Under the pieces are notes generated by a model. That model saw only the letters and a program-made list of their open reading frames with translations. It was not told the origin of the DNA and searched no databases. DNA of 64,000 nt from positions 1 to 64,000 of the forward strand of contig SADC01000239.1 in assembly GCA_004194705.1 (NCBI GenBank), in the 5' to 3' direction. Positions 33,715 to 45,160 of the stretch are shown here, piece by piece. Source of the DNA: Ditylenchus dipsaci (taxonomy: Eukaryota; Nematoda; Chromadorea; Rhabditida; Anguinidae). Every line of letters starts with the position of its first letter. The first letter of the stretch is position 1. The translations under genes were made by a program, and so were the position numbers.

Positions 33715-33880
33715 TAGGGTGCCAAGAGAGTGGGAACGGGTACCAGGAAAGTAGGTGAGTGAGTCAGGAGAGTGGGTAGGGGTGCCAGGAGAGTGGTTAG
33801 GAGTACCAAGAGAGTGAGCAGGGGTGACAGGAGAGTGGCCAGGGGTACCAGGAGAGTGGGTAAGGTTGTCAGACGAGTTG
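33715..33880. repeat. 21-base minisatellite
   Basis: About eight imperfect copies of a unit with GGGGTGCCAGGAGAGTGGGTA. Because the unit is a multiple of three, the minus strand shows a heptad run (PGTPTHS, PGTPGHS) that imitates a repeat protein; no start, splice or neighbour supports coding. Confidence 0.85.
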
Positions 33881-34390
33881 GGAGGGCAGGCCAACTCCCT
33901 GTTAACGAATAGCGACAACACAGGGATTAAAAAATTTAAATCCGTTCGGACGAGTCCCACCTTCTACTTTCTAAACATGGAAACGAAATTACTCAGAAAT
34001 TAATTGTATGGTGCCATATGGCGCCAGTTTTCTAGTTTTTTAATATTTTGCGATAAAAACAAAAAAGTCGGAGAAAAATGGGCAAAATGTGAAGAATTTT
34101 TTTTAAGTAGATGAGTTTTGCCGTAGGCAAAAATTTTCACAATTCGAAGTGTTTTATAAATTTATGACTCTAATTAAAAATAAAGGACAAATAAAGAACG
34201 CTGTGCCGAATCAACGACAAATCTTAAAATAAAGGACAGATCCGAACCCTGTTTTTATAGTCAAAAATCGTCAAAATGTTTGTTACAGGTACTTCTCTGA
34301 TTATTCCCCTCCCCCACCCAAATTTTTTTAATGACCCAAAGTCACCTCCTGAGCATTTTTCCAATCAAAAGATAAAAGAAACATATCTTC

Positions 34391-34584
34391 GAAGGCCATG
34401 GTTTTTGCGCGCAGTGGCATGACAAAAATTTGAATTGGCGCGGGACACTTCTCTTTGGTCTCTCACTGTACTCTTTGCAGTCGTTCGAAATTAATGAAAA
34501 GAGTACAGTGAGAGACCAAAGAGAAGTGTCCCCTGCCAATTCAAATTTTTGTCATACCACTGCGCGCAAAAACCATGGTCCTTT
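34391..34584. mobile_element. Fold-back MITE with TTAA at one side
   Basis: Arms of about 95 bases: CCATGGTTTTTGCGCGCAG on the left, its inverse on the right, continuing through AAAAATTTGAATTGGC and GGGACACTTCTCTTTGGTC. The right end is followed by TTAA. Confidence 0.8.
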
Positions 34585-34839
34585 AAAAATTAAAGAATTA
34601 CAAATTTTGAATTTTATACAACATAGATCGTCTTTAAAGGTGTTTTGACTAAATTTCAGCCTCTTATAAAATAAATGAAAATTAAATTGATAGATTTTGA
34701 ACAGGTTTTTACTTTCTGGGGCCTGCCGCACATAAGAACTCTGGTAAACATATGTTTTAATGCACCCAAAGCAATCTTTCAGCGAACTTTTTTCCCAGAC
34801 ATAGACAAGAAAATTTTATAAATTACCGAAAAATGACTC

Positions 34840-35077
34840 TTAAAGGCCTGACCTCTTCCTACTCGGTGGTCCCCGCCAATTCAAAAATTTTCCCTCGATC
34901 ATTGGACTTCTGTACGGATTTTTCCGCCACGTTTCTAACAAAACTAGGCCTGAAATCAAATTTTAGGCTTAGTTATGTTAGAAACCTAGCGGAAAAATCC
35001 GTACAGAAGTCCAATGATCAAGGGAAAATTTTTGAATTGGCGGGGACCACCGAGTAGGAAGAGGTCAGGCCATTTAA
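34840..35077. mobile_element. TTAA-inserted fold-back MITE
   Basis: Flanked by TTAA on both sides. Ends AGGCCTGACCTCTTCCTACT and AGTAGGAAGAGGTCAGGCC. Arms contain GGTGGTCCCCGCCAATTC and GTACGGATTTTTCCGC with near-perfect pairing. The element at 39756 shares GTACGGATTTTTC and TTTCTAACAAAAC. Confidence 0.85.
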
Positions 35078-35261
35078 GTACCTTAAAAAGACCATTCTTC
35101 TGTGAAAAGTGAAAGGCAAAATTTTTGATAAAATTCAAAATTATAATTTAATTTATAATTAAAAGTTAAGAAATGTTTCTTTTTATCATTCTAATCAGGA
35201 AAAATATGTTTAGGAGTTCAATTTGGGTTACTTTTTTGAAAAATAAAGGGAGAGCAACCAT

Positions 35262-35971
35262 AGAAGTCCCGGCGCTACCGGAGTATACCCCCCCCCCAAC
35301 GGAATTTTTTTAAAAGTGTTTCAAAACACCCTATATCGACTCAAAATCGCCTCAGGAACTCGAAAAAGGCATTATTTTTGAGTTTTGGTCAATAAAAAAT
35401 CGAGTTTTGGGACCATCCAAAATTACTTTTTTCGACCATTTTTAAAGGGACTTAGGGATGTTTTGGGGTGGTAAGGGACCAAAAAGAGGCCAATTTGTTC
35501 CAAAAAGGAAGATGTTGAACATAGTTTTGAATACTGGGGCCTACCGCATAAATAAAACTCTGGTATGCATGCTTTTTCATGCATCCAGAGTCACTTTCGA
35601 GTGATTGGTGTCTAAGGTATGTGGGTGTGCGCATCTCAACCCCAAGCAACCAAGCCCCCTGCGCCCCCGAAGGGGGCGCAGGGGCTTGGTTGGACATGAC
35701 ATGATTCCGAGACATGATTCCGAGAAAGACTCTTGATCAAAAAGGCATTTAGAGGTACTTTTTGCACAGCCCATGTTGAAAAACAGGGTAAAACAGTCAT
35801 ATGGTCGAGATTTAAAAATGCCCAAAACTCGATTTTTTATTGACCAGAACTTAAAAATAATTCCTTTTTTGAACTTCTGAGGCGATTTTGAGTCGATATA
35901 GGGTGTTTGAAACACTTTTAAAAAAATTCCATTTGGGGGGGGGCGGTTATACTCCGGTAGGTCGAAGTCCC
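35262..35971. mobile_element. Palindromic element with GGCGCTACCGGAGTATACC ends
   Basis: Ends GAAGTCCCGGCGCTACCGGA and TCCGGTAGGTCGAAGTCC, each followed inward by poly-C or poly-G and a GTTTCAAAACACCCTATAT stretch. The centre (35560-35760) carries the GATGCGCACACCCACATACC hairpin motif with GCGCCCCCGAAGGGGGCGC. Same architecture as 16919-17346. Confidence 0.8.
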
Positions 35972-37863
35972 TTATAAATATTCAATACCTTAAAAATCCG
36001 CTGCTCATGTTTAGTAATTATCATTTTCTACTCAAAATGTACCGCAAGGTGTTACTGAAAAAAATATATAAAAAACGTTTACGCATAGAATAGCGTTATT
36101 GTGTTGATAATTGGAAATTTAGCGCTACTCGGTTTTACAACATACAAATTTTCGGCCATTCAAATATTGTTGGTTAAATGGAATTGGAAACTTGGGTGCG
36201 TAGACGTTTCTCGAAAATGAAACTTTTTTTCATTTTCGAGAAACGCCTATACCCCAAAATTCGTCCTTTGTATGCAGATAAGAAGAGCGTATTGTGCCAG
36301 GGCTCACCGAAGTTCTATATCACACTTTCACTGCCAAACGTTGTGAAAAAAAATTCCAGTCAAAAAATTATATTAGTATTTATTGACAAAAAACAGGTAA
36401 AGCCGAAGCAGTTGTTTAAGTGTTATAAAAAAACAAGATTAAAGGTCGTGTGCACACGTAAATAATGAAAATCAGACTCATTTATCTTCTCGCCGAACTA
36501 AGGCCAATAAATCTAAAGGTAGCAAAATAATAGAGACTGATTTGTTGTTTCGAGGTTGTGCTCACAAGCTCAGCACAATTCACTTTTCTGAAATATTATA
36601 TTTTATTGTACATGGTGTTTTTATACCCCGATTTTGATTTGCCCCTTTTTTTGAAATTTTTAATCTTTTTTCATAGTTCTTTTTTTATTAGAAAGCTGAG
36701 ATTCTAGAATTTTGTTAGATATTCAAAGATTCATCTTTTCGCGCCGATAATTTGTCTGCCAGCCTTCTAAAGTCCAGGATCGGTTTTCAGAAATCTTAGC
36801 AAGTGACTAATAATTTTAGGCTAATATTTTAGGCTCACTTTTAACCATAAAATTTTTTATTCTAAAATTACTCAAAACATACACTTTTGTAGCCTTGAAT
36901 CTCATCTTCAAAATATTATAAAAATTTACCTAGATTATTTTATAAAAATAGGCATTTGGTTGTAAACCACAGGTGTAGTCATTTCGAGAGCGTGACAAGG
37001 AGTTTCATCATTTTCAGTGATTAAAGTTTGATTAACTTAAAAATCCGTACGAAATTATCTTGACACCATGTTGTAGCACAGATAAAGGGCTACAAAACCC
37101 ACTTTTCAAAAAAAATTGAAAGTTTTATAATTCCTTAAAAATCCGAAATTTTGCATAAATTTCGATTTTGCCGTTCATTTTGAAAAGTCATATCTGGACA
37201 CTCATATTTGAAAAAAAAATGCCATATGTGTATGTGTCTTCCAGTGTCTTCTGCGCCCATATTTTTGTTAGCTGGGTCCTACCGTATAAAAAAACTCTGG
37301 TATGCATACATTTTTATGCATCCAGAGTCCATTTCGAGTGATTTGTGTCTCAGGTATGTGGGTGTGCGCATCTCAACTTCAAGCTCCAAGCCCTAATTTA
37401 TTATTATTATATCTCAGTTTTGAAAATTCAAAAATAAAATCTATAACGTTAACTGTGAAGCCCTTAACCAGCGCTACAAAATGGCCGTAACCATTTCTAT
37501 TAATGTGTGCACAAGATGCTTGATTTTAACGTGTTTTTACCTTTAGTCAAATAAATGCCCTGCTAGATTTTATTTTAGATGTCTCTTTTCTTTTGCAATT
37601 CTTAAAAAAATTATTTTCCAAACTAAAAAGCTTATAGACTGTTTTAAAGATGGGGTCCACGGCTACAAAATAACATATTTGGAATAGAAATGTTAAATAG
37701 ATTTTATGCCTCACTTATTGCTTTAAAAAAAGTCGGGAACTTTTGAAGCACCTGGAAAATTAATATTTTTTAAATTTATTGCATTGTCTTGAAACTAAAA
37801 AGTATTTTTTGTTCGTAGAGTCTGTTTCTATACTTTGCCATATTCCAGAAACAAATTTTCTAA
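35972..37863. other. Intergenic, repeat fragments only
   Basis: 36199-36255 is a hairpin around TTCTCGAAAATGAAA. 37240-37400 is a fragment of the GTGGGTGTGCGCATCTCAAC family. The rest is AT-rich with no supported exon. It is the upstream region of the first TPM-domain gene; no promoter motif is recognisable. Confidence 0.4.
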
Positions 37864-40754
37864 ATGAAACTCCTGAAACTATTATTGCTAGCGGTTGCCT
37901 CCATATTGATTAATAATGTACAAAGCTATATAAGTTACACAGTCACTAATTACCCCAACCCTCAACGATACGACACCTTCCAAGCTTGCCACATTGACCA
38001 AAGAGACTTATTGTGCGACCCCGAGGAAGTGCTAAACTCCACAGAACGTGTCCAATTGGCTCAAATGCTCTACGAGTTCCAGAGCCAGACTCATAATGTA
38101 AATTGTTTTAAAATCGTATTCTCCATTGAATTACTCATTAAAAAGGATACCCACGTAGGTCAAAGCTGAAACGCCGTTAAATTTCGGTGACCGACACTAT
38201 TCAACAGTGAGTTTAGATTGGGAGCAGGGATGTATAGTTCGTCTTTTCCGGTGTGGCTCAGATTTTCTGGTATTTAAATTTCCTACTCCGGGTCTAGCTT
38301 CCGCTCTTAGGCTTTAAAATTAGATATAGATCATCTAGTGCAGTACTTAAATCAGGGCTCGCAAGCACGCTGATTTTTCAGCATTACAGTATTCTCTCTA
38401 ATAGTTCCACATGTGGGATTATTTTTCAATCGTCCGAAAATCGGGAAAATTCGGGGCCGATCTCGAAATTTTTGGGTGCCCAACCCAAATCTAAAAAGTG
38501 CAATCGGCAGACCTCGTGGGAGTTAAGAAAACGCAAAATAGATTTGCAAAATCCTCTCTCTAAGCTGAGATATCGATCCTCAAACTTAGAGGTGTGGGTT
38601 AATAGAGAGTTTGGAACTAATAGAGAAAATACGGTATGTTGATTTGACCGAAGATGCTTCTTTTTATGTTCGAAATGCAATAAAATGAAATAAGCACGAC
38701 TTTTTGAGCGAATTTGCTGATTTTAACTGAGTTTTCACTTAATTTTGCTAATTTTGACTGAGATTTTGCTGATTTTGACCCAAAAGTGCTGATTTTGGGG
38801 TCTTCCAACTTGCGAGTTGTGACTGAAATATATGTTTCGACTTTTTTAGCCGCTGGCAAAACTCCGTGCAAGAAAAAAGGCACTTCCGTGGCCATTGCTA
38901 TTTCCAGACAACCAATTACGGGTACTACTCAAAAGCCTGACCGTGTAAGTTTACTTTTTGGTTGAGCTTTGGAGACTATCATTTGAAAACATTTTTTATT
39001 ATATCAAATTTCTTGTGTTTTTAGCATGGCTATGGCGCAGATGTTTCCATGACTAGTGAAGAGGTGGCTCAGGTTAGACAAAGAAAGTTCATTTATGACC
39101 ATCGGGCTAATTTGTTTTTGATCTTATCTATTGTCCAATCTGACATTAATTTTTTCCGTAATTTTTCTCATATTTATTTTTTACTTATTCTAAGCAAATG
39201 TTGGTTGCGAGAGATTGCGCGAAATCAAATTTTTCAAATTCATATTGCGCAAAGTTCAAATTGCGCAAATGCAGATTGCGAAAAGTCCTGATAAGGCTAA
39301 AGATCACTAGGAATAATGTTAGACCATTTTTTTCAATCGAAACCGTGGTACTCTTTTTACTCGCATGTGCATTGCATAAACCTGTGTTAGTTCTAACAAT
39401 CTGAAATTCCGGTCTTTAAAACAAAATACGGCATTGCGCAATTTGCATTTGCGCAATGTTAGTTTGCGCAATTTTTCGCTGCCCACAAATATCTTCCTCT
39501 CGAAACGGGAGATACAGTGCTACAAAGCAATAACAGCCTTTGAGTTCGGTTGAAATAGTCCAATTTTTTTGGTAAAATTAAAAGATCGATGACCTCACTT
39601 GCGTGTATGTGTCCTCATACTTATGTTTTACGTATTTAAAAGAAGTAAAAAACTTTGAGAAAAGATTTGAGATAATTTTTTGAAAAACTATCCAAAACAT
39701 CGGTGTAACCTCTCTTGCCCAAAGTTGATAACTTTTAAAAGTACGCCCGGTATCCTTAAAGGGGCATGCTCACCTGTTAAAAATTTATCACCGGGAATTC
39801 AAAAAAGTTCGTTATCATTAAACTTGTGTACGGATTTTTCAAATTGGTTTCTAACAAAACCATACCTAAAAATAAATTCTAAGCCTTGTTTTGCTGGATA
39901 CCAAGTTAAAAAATTCGAAACCCAAGTTCAATAAGCAGGAAAAGTTTTTGGATTAGCGGGGACAAATTTTTTACAGGTGATCATGCCCCTTTAAGCTTTG
40001 TTTTCATAAAGATCAAATGAATTTAAAGACATTGCTCAACAATTGGCTAATCGACGAGGACTGTCACAAAGCAATGATCATTTTAGTGCCGGTTGACAAC
40101 ATTGATCAAATAGGCGAATACCACTTCAAGCAAGTGCCCCTAGTTGAGACCGAAATTGAACATGTTTTCACACAGAGGTAAATCTAACATCAAATAGCAC
40201 AGGGTGTTTCAGTTAAAAATCAAAATTGTTAGATATTAAAGTAGAAAGTTATGTTTATTTAAAAGCCCTAAGCCTACAATTGAACAGATATTTTTTGTTT
40301 TAAAAAATTGAAAATTTTTAAGTTTAGTTTTTTTCATATGGGATAAATATTCGAAATGTTCTAGATGCCAGTGCTGCAACAACAACGCAAATACATGACT
40401 GCCTTTGCAGACATTCTCAACAGCATTTCCAGGTCGATAGTGGCTAAACAGAGCATGTTGAGTGGCGCAACCCTGCATGATGTTATTACTACTACCCAAA
40501 ATACTACTGCTGCATTATCCACAGTTTCCACTCCTACATATCCTCCTACAGTTGGTGTAACCACTTCACATCCACCTCTTCCTGTCGTAGTGAGCAAGAC
40601 CACAACACTCCACAAAGATAGTGATCAGTGCACCACTACCTCTAGTCTCTTTTGGACTGTGTTTTGGGCCAGTTCGCTGAGTTCGTTGGTGATTGCATGC
40701 ATTCTTCTAGCGCTTTACACCATTGTCAAGAAGTCCAAAGGGGTGATTTACTGA
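37864..40754 (+). CDS. TPM-domain single-pass membrane protein A (MOLO-1-like)
   Basis: Five exons: 37864-38097, 38850-38944, 39025-39072, 40029-40177 and 40365-40754. Signal peptide MKLLKLLLLAVASILINNVQ; then CDPEEVLNSTERVQLAQMLY, the start of a TPM fold; TPCKKKGTSVAIAIS; NNWLIDEDCHKAMIILV; a helical KYMTAFADILNS part; a Thr/Pro-rich stalk (TPTYPPTVGVTT); and a transmembrane segment LSSLVIACILLALYTIV near the end. In Caenorhabditis, MOLO-1 has this layout and modulates the levamisole acetylcholine receptor; a receptor-auxiliary role here is inference. Joins 1/2 and 4/5 each lack one base. A one-base loss in the GGGG run near 40740 may hide a longer tail ending at 40849 with QQPVYMTQISDCEDS. 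Confidence 0.7.
38395..38636. mobile_element. ACCGTAT-family MITE in intron 1 of TPM gene A
   Basis: Ends ACAGTATTCTCTCTAATAGT and ACTAATAGAGAAAATACGGT, TA-flanked. Interior words TTTTTCAATCGTCCGAAAA and CACCCAAAAATTTCGAGA (inverted) match other family members. Confidence 0.8.
39230..39480. repeat. ATTGCGCAAA repeat cluster
   Basis: Several copies of TTGCGCAAA or its inverse at 39200-39290 and 39430-39475, arranged as inverted terminal clusters of a small element in an intron of TPM gene A. Confidence 0.6.
39756..39994. mobile_element. TTAA-inserted MITE in TPM gene A
   Basis: TTAA flanks. Ends AGGGGCATGCTCACCTG and CAGGTGATCATGCCCCT. Inner CGGGAATTCAAAAAAG and GCGGGGACAAA occupy the same position as the GGGGACCA module in related elements. 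The right TTAA lies 35 bases before the splice site of exon 4. Confidence 0.85.
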
Positions 40755-40849
40755 GAATTCTAAGAAATGCAGAGCCTAGTAGCAGCTCAAGAAACTGTGA
40801 ACAACAACCTGTTTACATGACTCAAATATCTGATTGTGAAGATAGTTGA

Positions 40850-43800
40850 CTGTGTGCCCACAATACTTTGGGAATTTTAAGATTCATTTATAAACAGAAA
40901 AAAATAAATATGTTTTCAGTGATTTAACTTGCACAAAAATATATCTATATATAGACAAACCTCGATTTAACGGCCCCCTCTGTGGGTTCTGTTTGTTGTA
41001 TTTGACTAAAAACGACTCAAGCCATGCCCTTGATTTAAATTCCTTCGGCTTTAAATTTAAAAATTTTAGGCTGTAGTTTCGATAAGATTTTCAGTCGAGA
41101 ATCGGGTGTGGGCTTTGCTTCAAAGTCGGCCCGACCTGTTTTTGTCTCTAGTGATGAATGATTGTTTTATTGCATGTTGCTTTGCTTGAGATGCATGTTG
41201 CTTTTGTCATTGTGCTACTAAATTTAACTTTACTGAACTAAAATTTCACTCGAAATTAAAATTGACTGAAAAAAGTATAAGCACCAAGCTTTAAGTGTTT
41301 GCTTCTGTAAAAATGGCAACCGGACAGAAATTTAAAACTTTGTCTGTCGATATCATCAAATTAATGTATTCTCTCTAATAATCCCACCCCTTCAATAAAC
41401 CCACATCCCTCGTTTTTTCGACTAGGATTTAAAGTAAGGGTCTTTTAAATTTACAATTACAAGATTTTTGGGACAGAAAAATAATCTAACAGTGGGATTA
41501 TTAGAGAGAATATGGTAGTTGCCAACAAAACACTCTGAACTTTTCTTATTTTTTATTTAAAATTTTGTTGAATCAGATTTGTGCACTGCTGATGTTTACT
41601 TTCTAATTTGTTCAACAATAAAGAAAACTATAAAAACATGTTGTATGCATCAATCCAGTTGTGAACCTACAGTTTTAGTGACTCATACACTAACAGTGGA
41701 AACTCTTCAAACAATAAAGCAGCATCTGGCAAATGGTTTAACAGCACAGATTTTTGCTCACTCGATTACCGGCAAATTTGTATTCATGTTTTTTCTCTTT
41801 TTTTAAAAAGCTTGGCTATTTTTATCCGGCAAAAATGAAAGAATCAATTGGAAAGAGAATGAAAATAGAAATTTACAAAATCGGTCAATCACTTTGACCT
41901 AATTTAGCGTAGGCAAGATACATCACACACACTATATCTTAACTGCACGTTTTTATTGCAAGCATTCAATCAAAGTTACTCAGTCAGCAGTCAGAAGTTA
42001 CTCAGTCAGTAAAAATTTCCTGGCGGCCAACAAAAAACCATTCAGGATGGTTTAGAGCTGCGCTAGTTAAGGCAACACGGACCTTTCCCTCAATGGGAGG
42101 TTTGCCTTGGTCCCCCTGTTGTTGTTTTTTTTGTGAGTTTTTTAGGCTAAAACTCAGGAAAAAGTAGGCCAGCGTATGTTAGGACGAACTTAAACATGAG
42201 TCTAAGATACGTTTGAGTCTGTCTTAATATACGCTCGCCTACCCTTGCCTCAGCCTGAAATTTCACAAAAAATCAACAGGGGACCAAAGCAAAACACCCC
42301 CCCCCATTGAGGATAGGGCCGGCCACACTTACTAAGACTAGGTTAGCCAAACACTTATTTTATCAGGGTCATCCGGTCAAATGCTGATGGCATGGGAACC
42401 TATGGAGGCATGATTCACAGCTTTCGCATGACTATCTGGTGTTGTTGTTGAAATAAAGAAATATTTTGAAAAATTGGTGCGTATTATTTTTTATGCGACC
42501 TGAAAACCTGCTCTTTAATTTAAGGCTAATGATTATTACATCAATAAAACGAACTTTGAAAAAAACTTTATTGTATTTGGCACACTTTAAACCCGATTTC
42601 GGGCAGACTTACTAAAGTGTAGTTTAGCCGTAAGCTTTGTTGAATTTATTTGTCGGCCAGTCAAATTAAGTTGAATTTTTTTGTTATATTGGGGTGTCGT
42701 CATATCCAGGTTCGACTGTAGATCTTTTGTCCAAAAAACTGTTTTCAAAACTTTGTATCGACTTTATCTGTAATCTATAAAGCACAAATGCCTGCAATTT
42801 TCAACCACCACATCAAAACTTGTGTTGTTTGCCGTATATTTTGTTCTTTTGTTGCTTGATAGTGCAGTCATTCATTGTCCCAAGTTTTGGCTTCAAAGCG
42901 GCAAATACAGACAATTGGACTGCTGGTCCACTGATTTTAGATAGTGATTATACACACACCCACTGTTGGCTTTAGATAAGGGAGGGGAGGGGCACAGCTC
43001 ACAAACACATTTGTCCAACTTGCTTAGCCCGATAACAACAACAGTAAATTTGTTTTTGTTTTATTTATTACAGTGCCACAATATCATGTCAGCTGAAAAA
43101 TATATTCTGTTTCAGTGCTGTTTTTTTGGTAATTGCGGTGTGGAAGTACAGACGAGTCTCGAATTAGCACACTTCTTGGGTCGGCCTTAAGTATGCGTCG
43201 AAGGGTCCACCATTCCAAAAAGTGCGTAATTCCGAAATTTTCTTTACAACTTCACATAGGATGCGTTATTCCAAGAAGTTTGCATAAAATTTATCTACCC
43301 AAGCATCGGCCTTAAAAAAATTAAAGTGTCTAACTGCTCAGTCATTATTAACAGTAATGATATCCAGAAGGTTTCTTTGAAAACAAATCTTACTTATGTA
43401 TTAATGTATTTCAAGCCCTGGAAATCTTGAAATTGTCAATCGAAAATGATCTTAAATCTAAAAACTTACAAGGAAGGGACCCTGACTGTGACCTGGGGTA
43501 TTTTCGATAATTTTTTTCATGCTCGTATTCTTGTAGAGCGTGCCCAAATCCCATGGGAATTTGGCTCTCCACCTCTGAAACTTAATAAAAATTTTATGAA
43601 TGACCATGGCCCAAGGGTCAGCTATGAAAAACCATGATATGGGTATCGATATGTTTTTTTAACTTTGAGTGAACCTTGTACCAAGTTTTGTGAACCTTCA
43701 GAGCTGAGGAGCTAGATTTGTCAGGAACTTGGGCACGCTCTACAAGAATACGCAGAAAATTTAGGGGTGGAATTCTTTTTTCTAATTGTACACGCTTGTC

Positions 43801-43943
43801 AGTGTTTTTGATAGACTTGACCTACTGCAAAATAGTGTTTTGAAGTCTAAAGGCGGATGCGATTCCTCAATATTCCAAGCTTTCTGCACCTGCAATTACA
43901 TTCTTTTGCATCTTTATTTCCTTGGGTTTTCATTAATGAGTAA
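40850..43943. repeat. Repeat-rich spacer between the TPM genes
   Basis: Contains an ACCGTAT-family copy at 41362-41517, the fold-back at 42100-42310, a single pogo-like end near 42650-42716 (CATATCCAGGTTCGACTG), another near 40955 and a small fold-back at 43515-43760 (GAGCGTGCCCAAAT and its inverse). No supported exon. Confidence 0.5.
42100..42310. mobile_element. Short fold-back with GCCTTGGTCCCCC ends
   Basis: Here the word GCCTTGGTCCCCC (42104-42116) and its inverse GGGGACCAAAGC (42279-42290) are close to the ends. Inner arms carry AGGCCAGCGTATGTTAGGAC and its inverse. A second copy of the same element is at 49462-49660, with fragments near 52190-52235 and 53890-53950. Confidence 0.75.
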
Positions 43944-44875
43944 AGTGCGGTGCATAATTATACGAACACCCCTAATTTTGCGTATTTGAAGATTTTTGAA
44001 ACAACTTTTATAATTCATTTTTGCCATGTGAAAGAGCATACAGTCGAACCTCTCATTAACATACGGCTAGTCCCGGTCCCAAGGGTGTATGTTAATGGGA
44101 GGTTTGACTGTAGCAAAAAACGCTGTTTCCAGCCCAAAATTTAGATTTTGTATCAGTACTACAAAATATTTGGCTGCGAATTCAAAAATTACCGGTGCAT
44201 ATTTATACGAACACTTAGAACAAAGCACTATTTTGCACTAAACAGAGCACTATAACAAAGCACTGCCATCAATAACAGATTTACAATGTAAGCCCTGAAT
44301 ATTAGCTACAATTTGGTAGATCAAGCTCTTCTTTTTGATTATTCCGAGAAAAGTTATGACCATCAACAAAAAAGTGTCGATTTCTAGTCAAACAAAATAA
44401 AATCTAAGGTAAATGGTTGTTTGGTCGCATAAATACTGACTTTTCTTAAAACTTTTGATATTAAAATTTACCAGTTAATGCACTTTTTGAAAGCTTAATA
44501 ATTTCTCTACAAAATGACATGTCAGCTTTTTTTAAGGATTGCACAGGGCTGAGAAACGGACGATTGAAGTTGAAAGAAGTGAAAATGTCTAATAATAAAG
44601 CAAAAATAGAGGTTTTTCACTTCTTTCAACTTCAACCGTCCGTTTCTTAGCCCTGTACAGTCCTTAAAAAAAGCTGACATGTCATTTTGTAGAAAAATTA
44701 TTAAACTAAGCATCTTTTGTAGCACTGATACAAAATCTAAATTTTGGGCTGGAAACAGCGTTTTCTGCTATGCTCTTTTACATGGCAACAATGAATTTTA
44801 AAAGTTGTTTCAAAAAATCTTCAAATACGCGAAATCAGGGGTGTTCGTATAATTATGCACCGCACTTTAGACAAT
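43944..44875. mobile_element. Fold-back with nested pogo-like MITE
   Basis: Ends GTGCGGTGCATAATTATACG and CGTATAATTATGCACCGCAC, arms about 190 bases. The left arm is interrupted at 44041-44110; the right arm is not. The inner part (44280-44700) is a partial copy of the 17400-20207 fold-back. Confidence 0.85.
44041..44110. mobile_element. 70-base pogo-like MITE with exact TA duplication
   Basis: CAGTCGAACCTCTCATTAAC to GTTAATGGGAGGTTTGACTG, flanked by TA at 44039-44040 and 44111-44112. The uninterrupted mirror arm at about 44765-44785 shows the empty site with a single TA. Confidence 0.95.
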
Positions 44876-45160
44876 TAAAATTAAAGCACGTAACAAAAAA
44901 TCTAACGCAAATATATTTGCAGATGCAATAGTGATTAACTAAAAAGTTGACAAACAAAAAATTAGAATCGAAATGGCCAATTTTGTGTTAAGGACAAGTC
45001 TTTGATTTTTTGCAAAAAGCGCTTTATTTCAAGAGGCATTTATTCTGACGGCATCGGGCCTTAAGTTGTGCTATTGCGAATGTGTGCGCTATTGCCAGAA
45101 TGCGCTATTTAAAGACTCAACTGTTAATCTATACTTTTTTCAGCTCTAATTCTCCTTTAC

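Noticed and set aside
33619..33960. Proline-rich heptad repeat protein on the minus strand
   Set aside because: Exact product of a 21-base minisatellite; flanks are not coding.
38353..38830. hAT element beginning CAGGGCTCGCAAG
   Set aside because: A possible partner end (CTTGCGAG) exists near 38810 but lacks the matching terminal bases and no 8-base duplication could be found.
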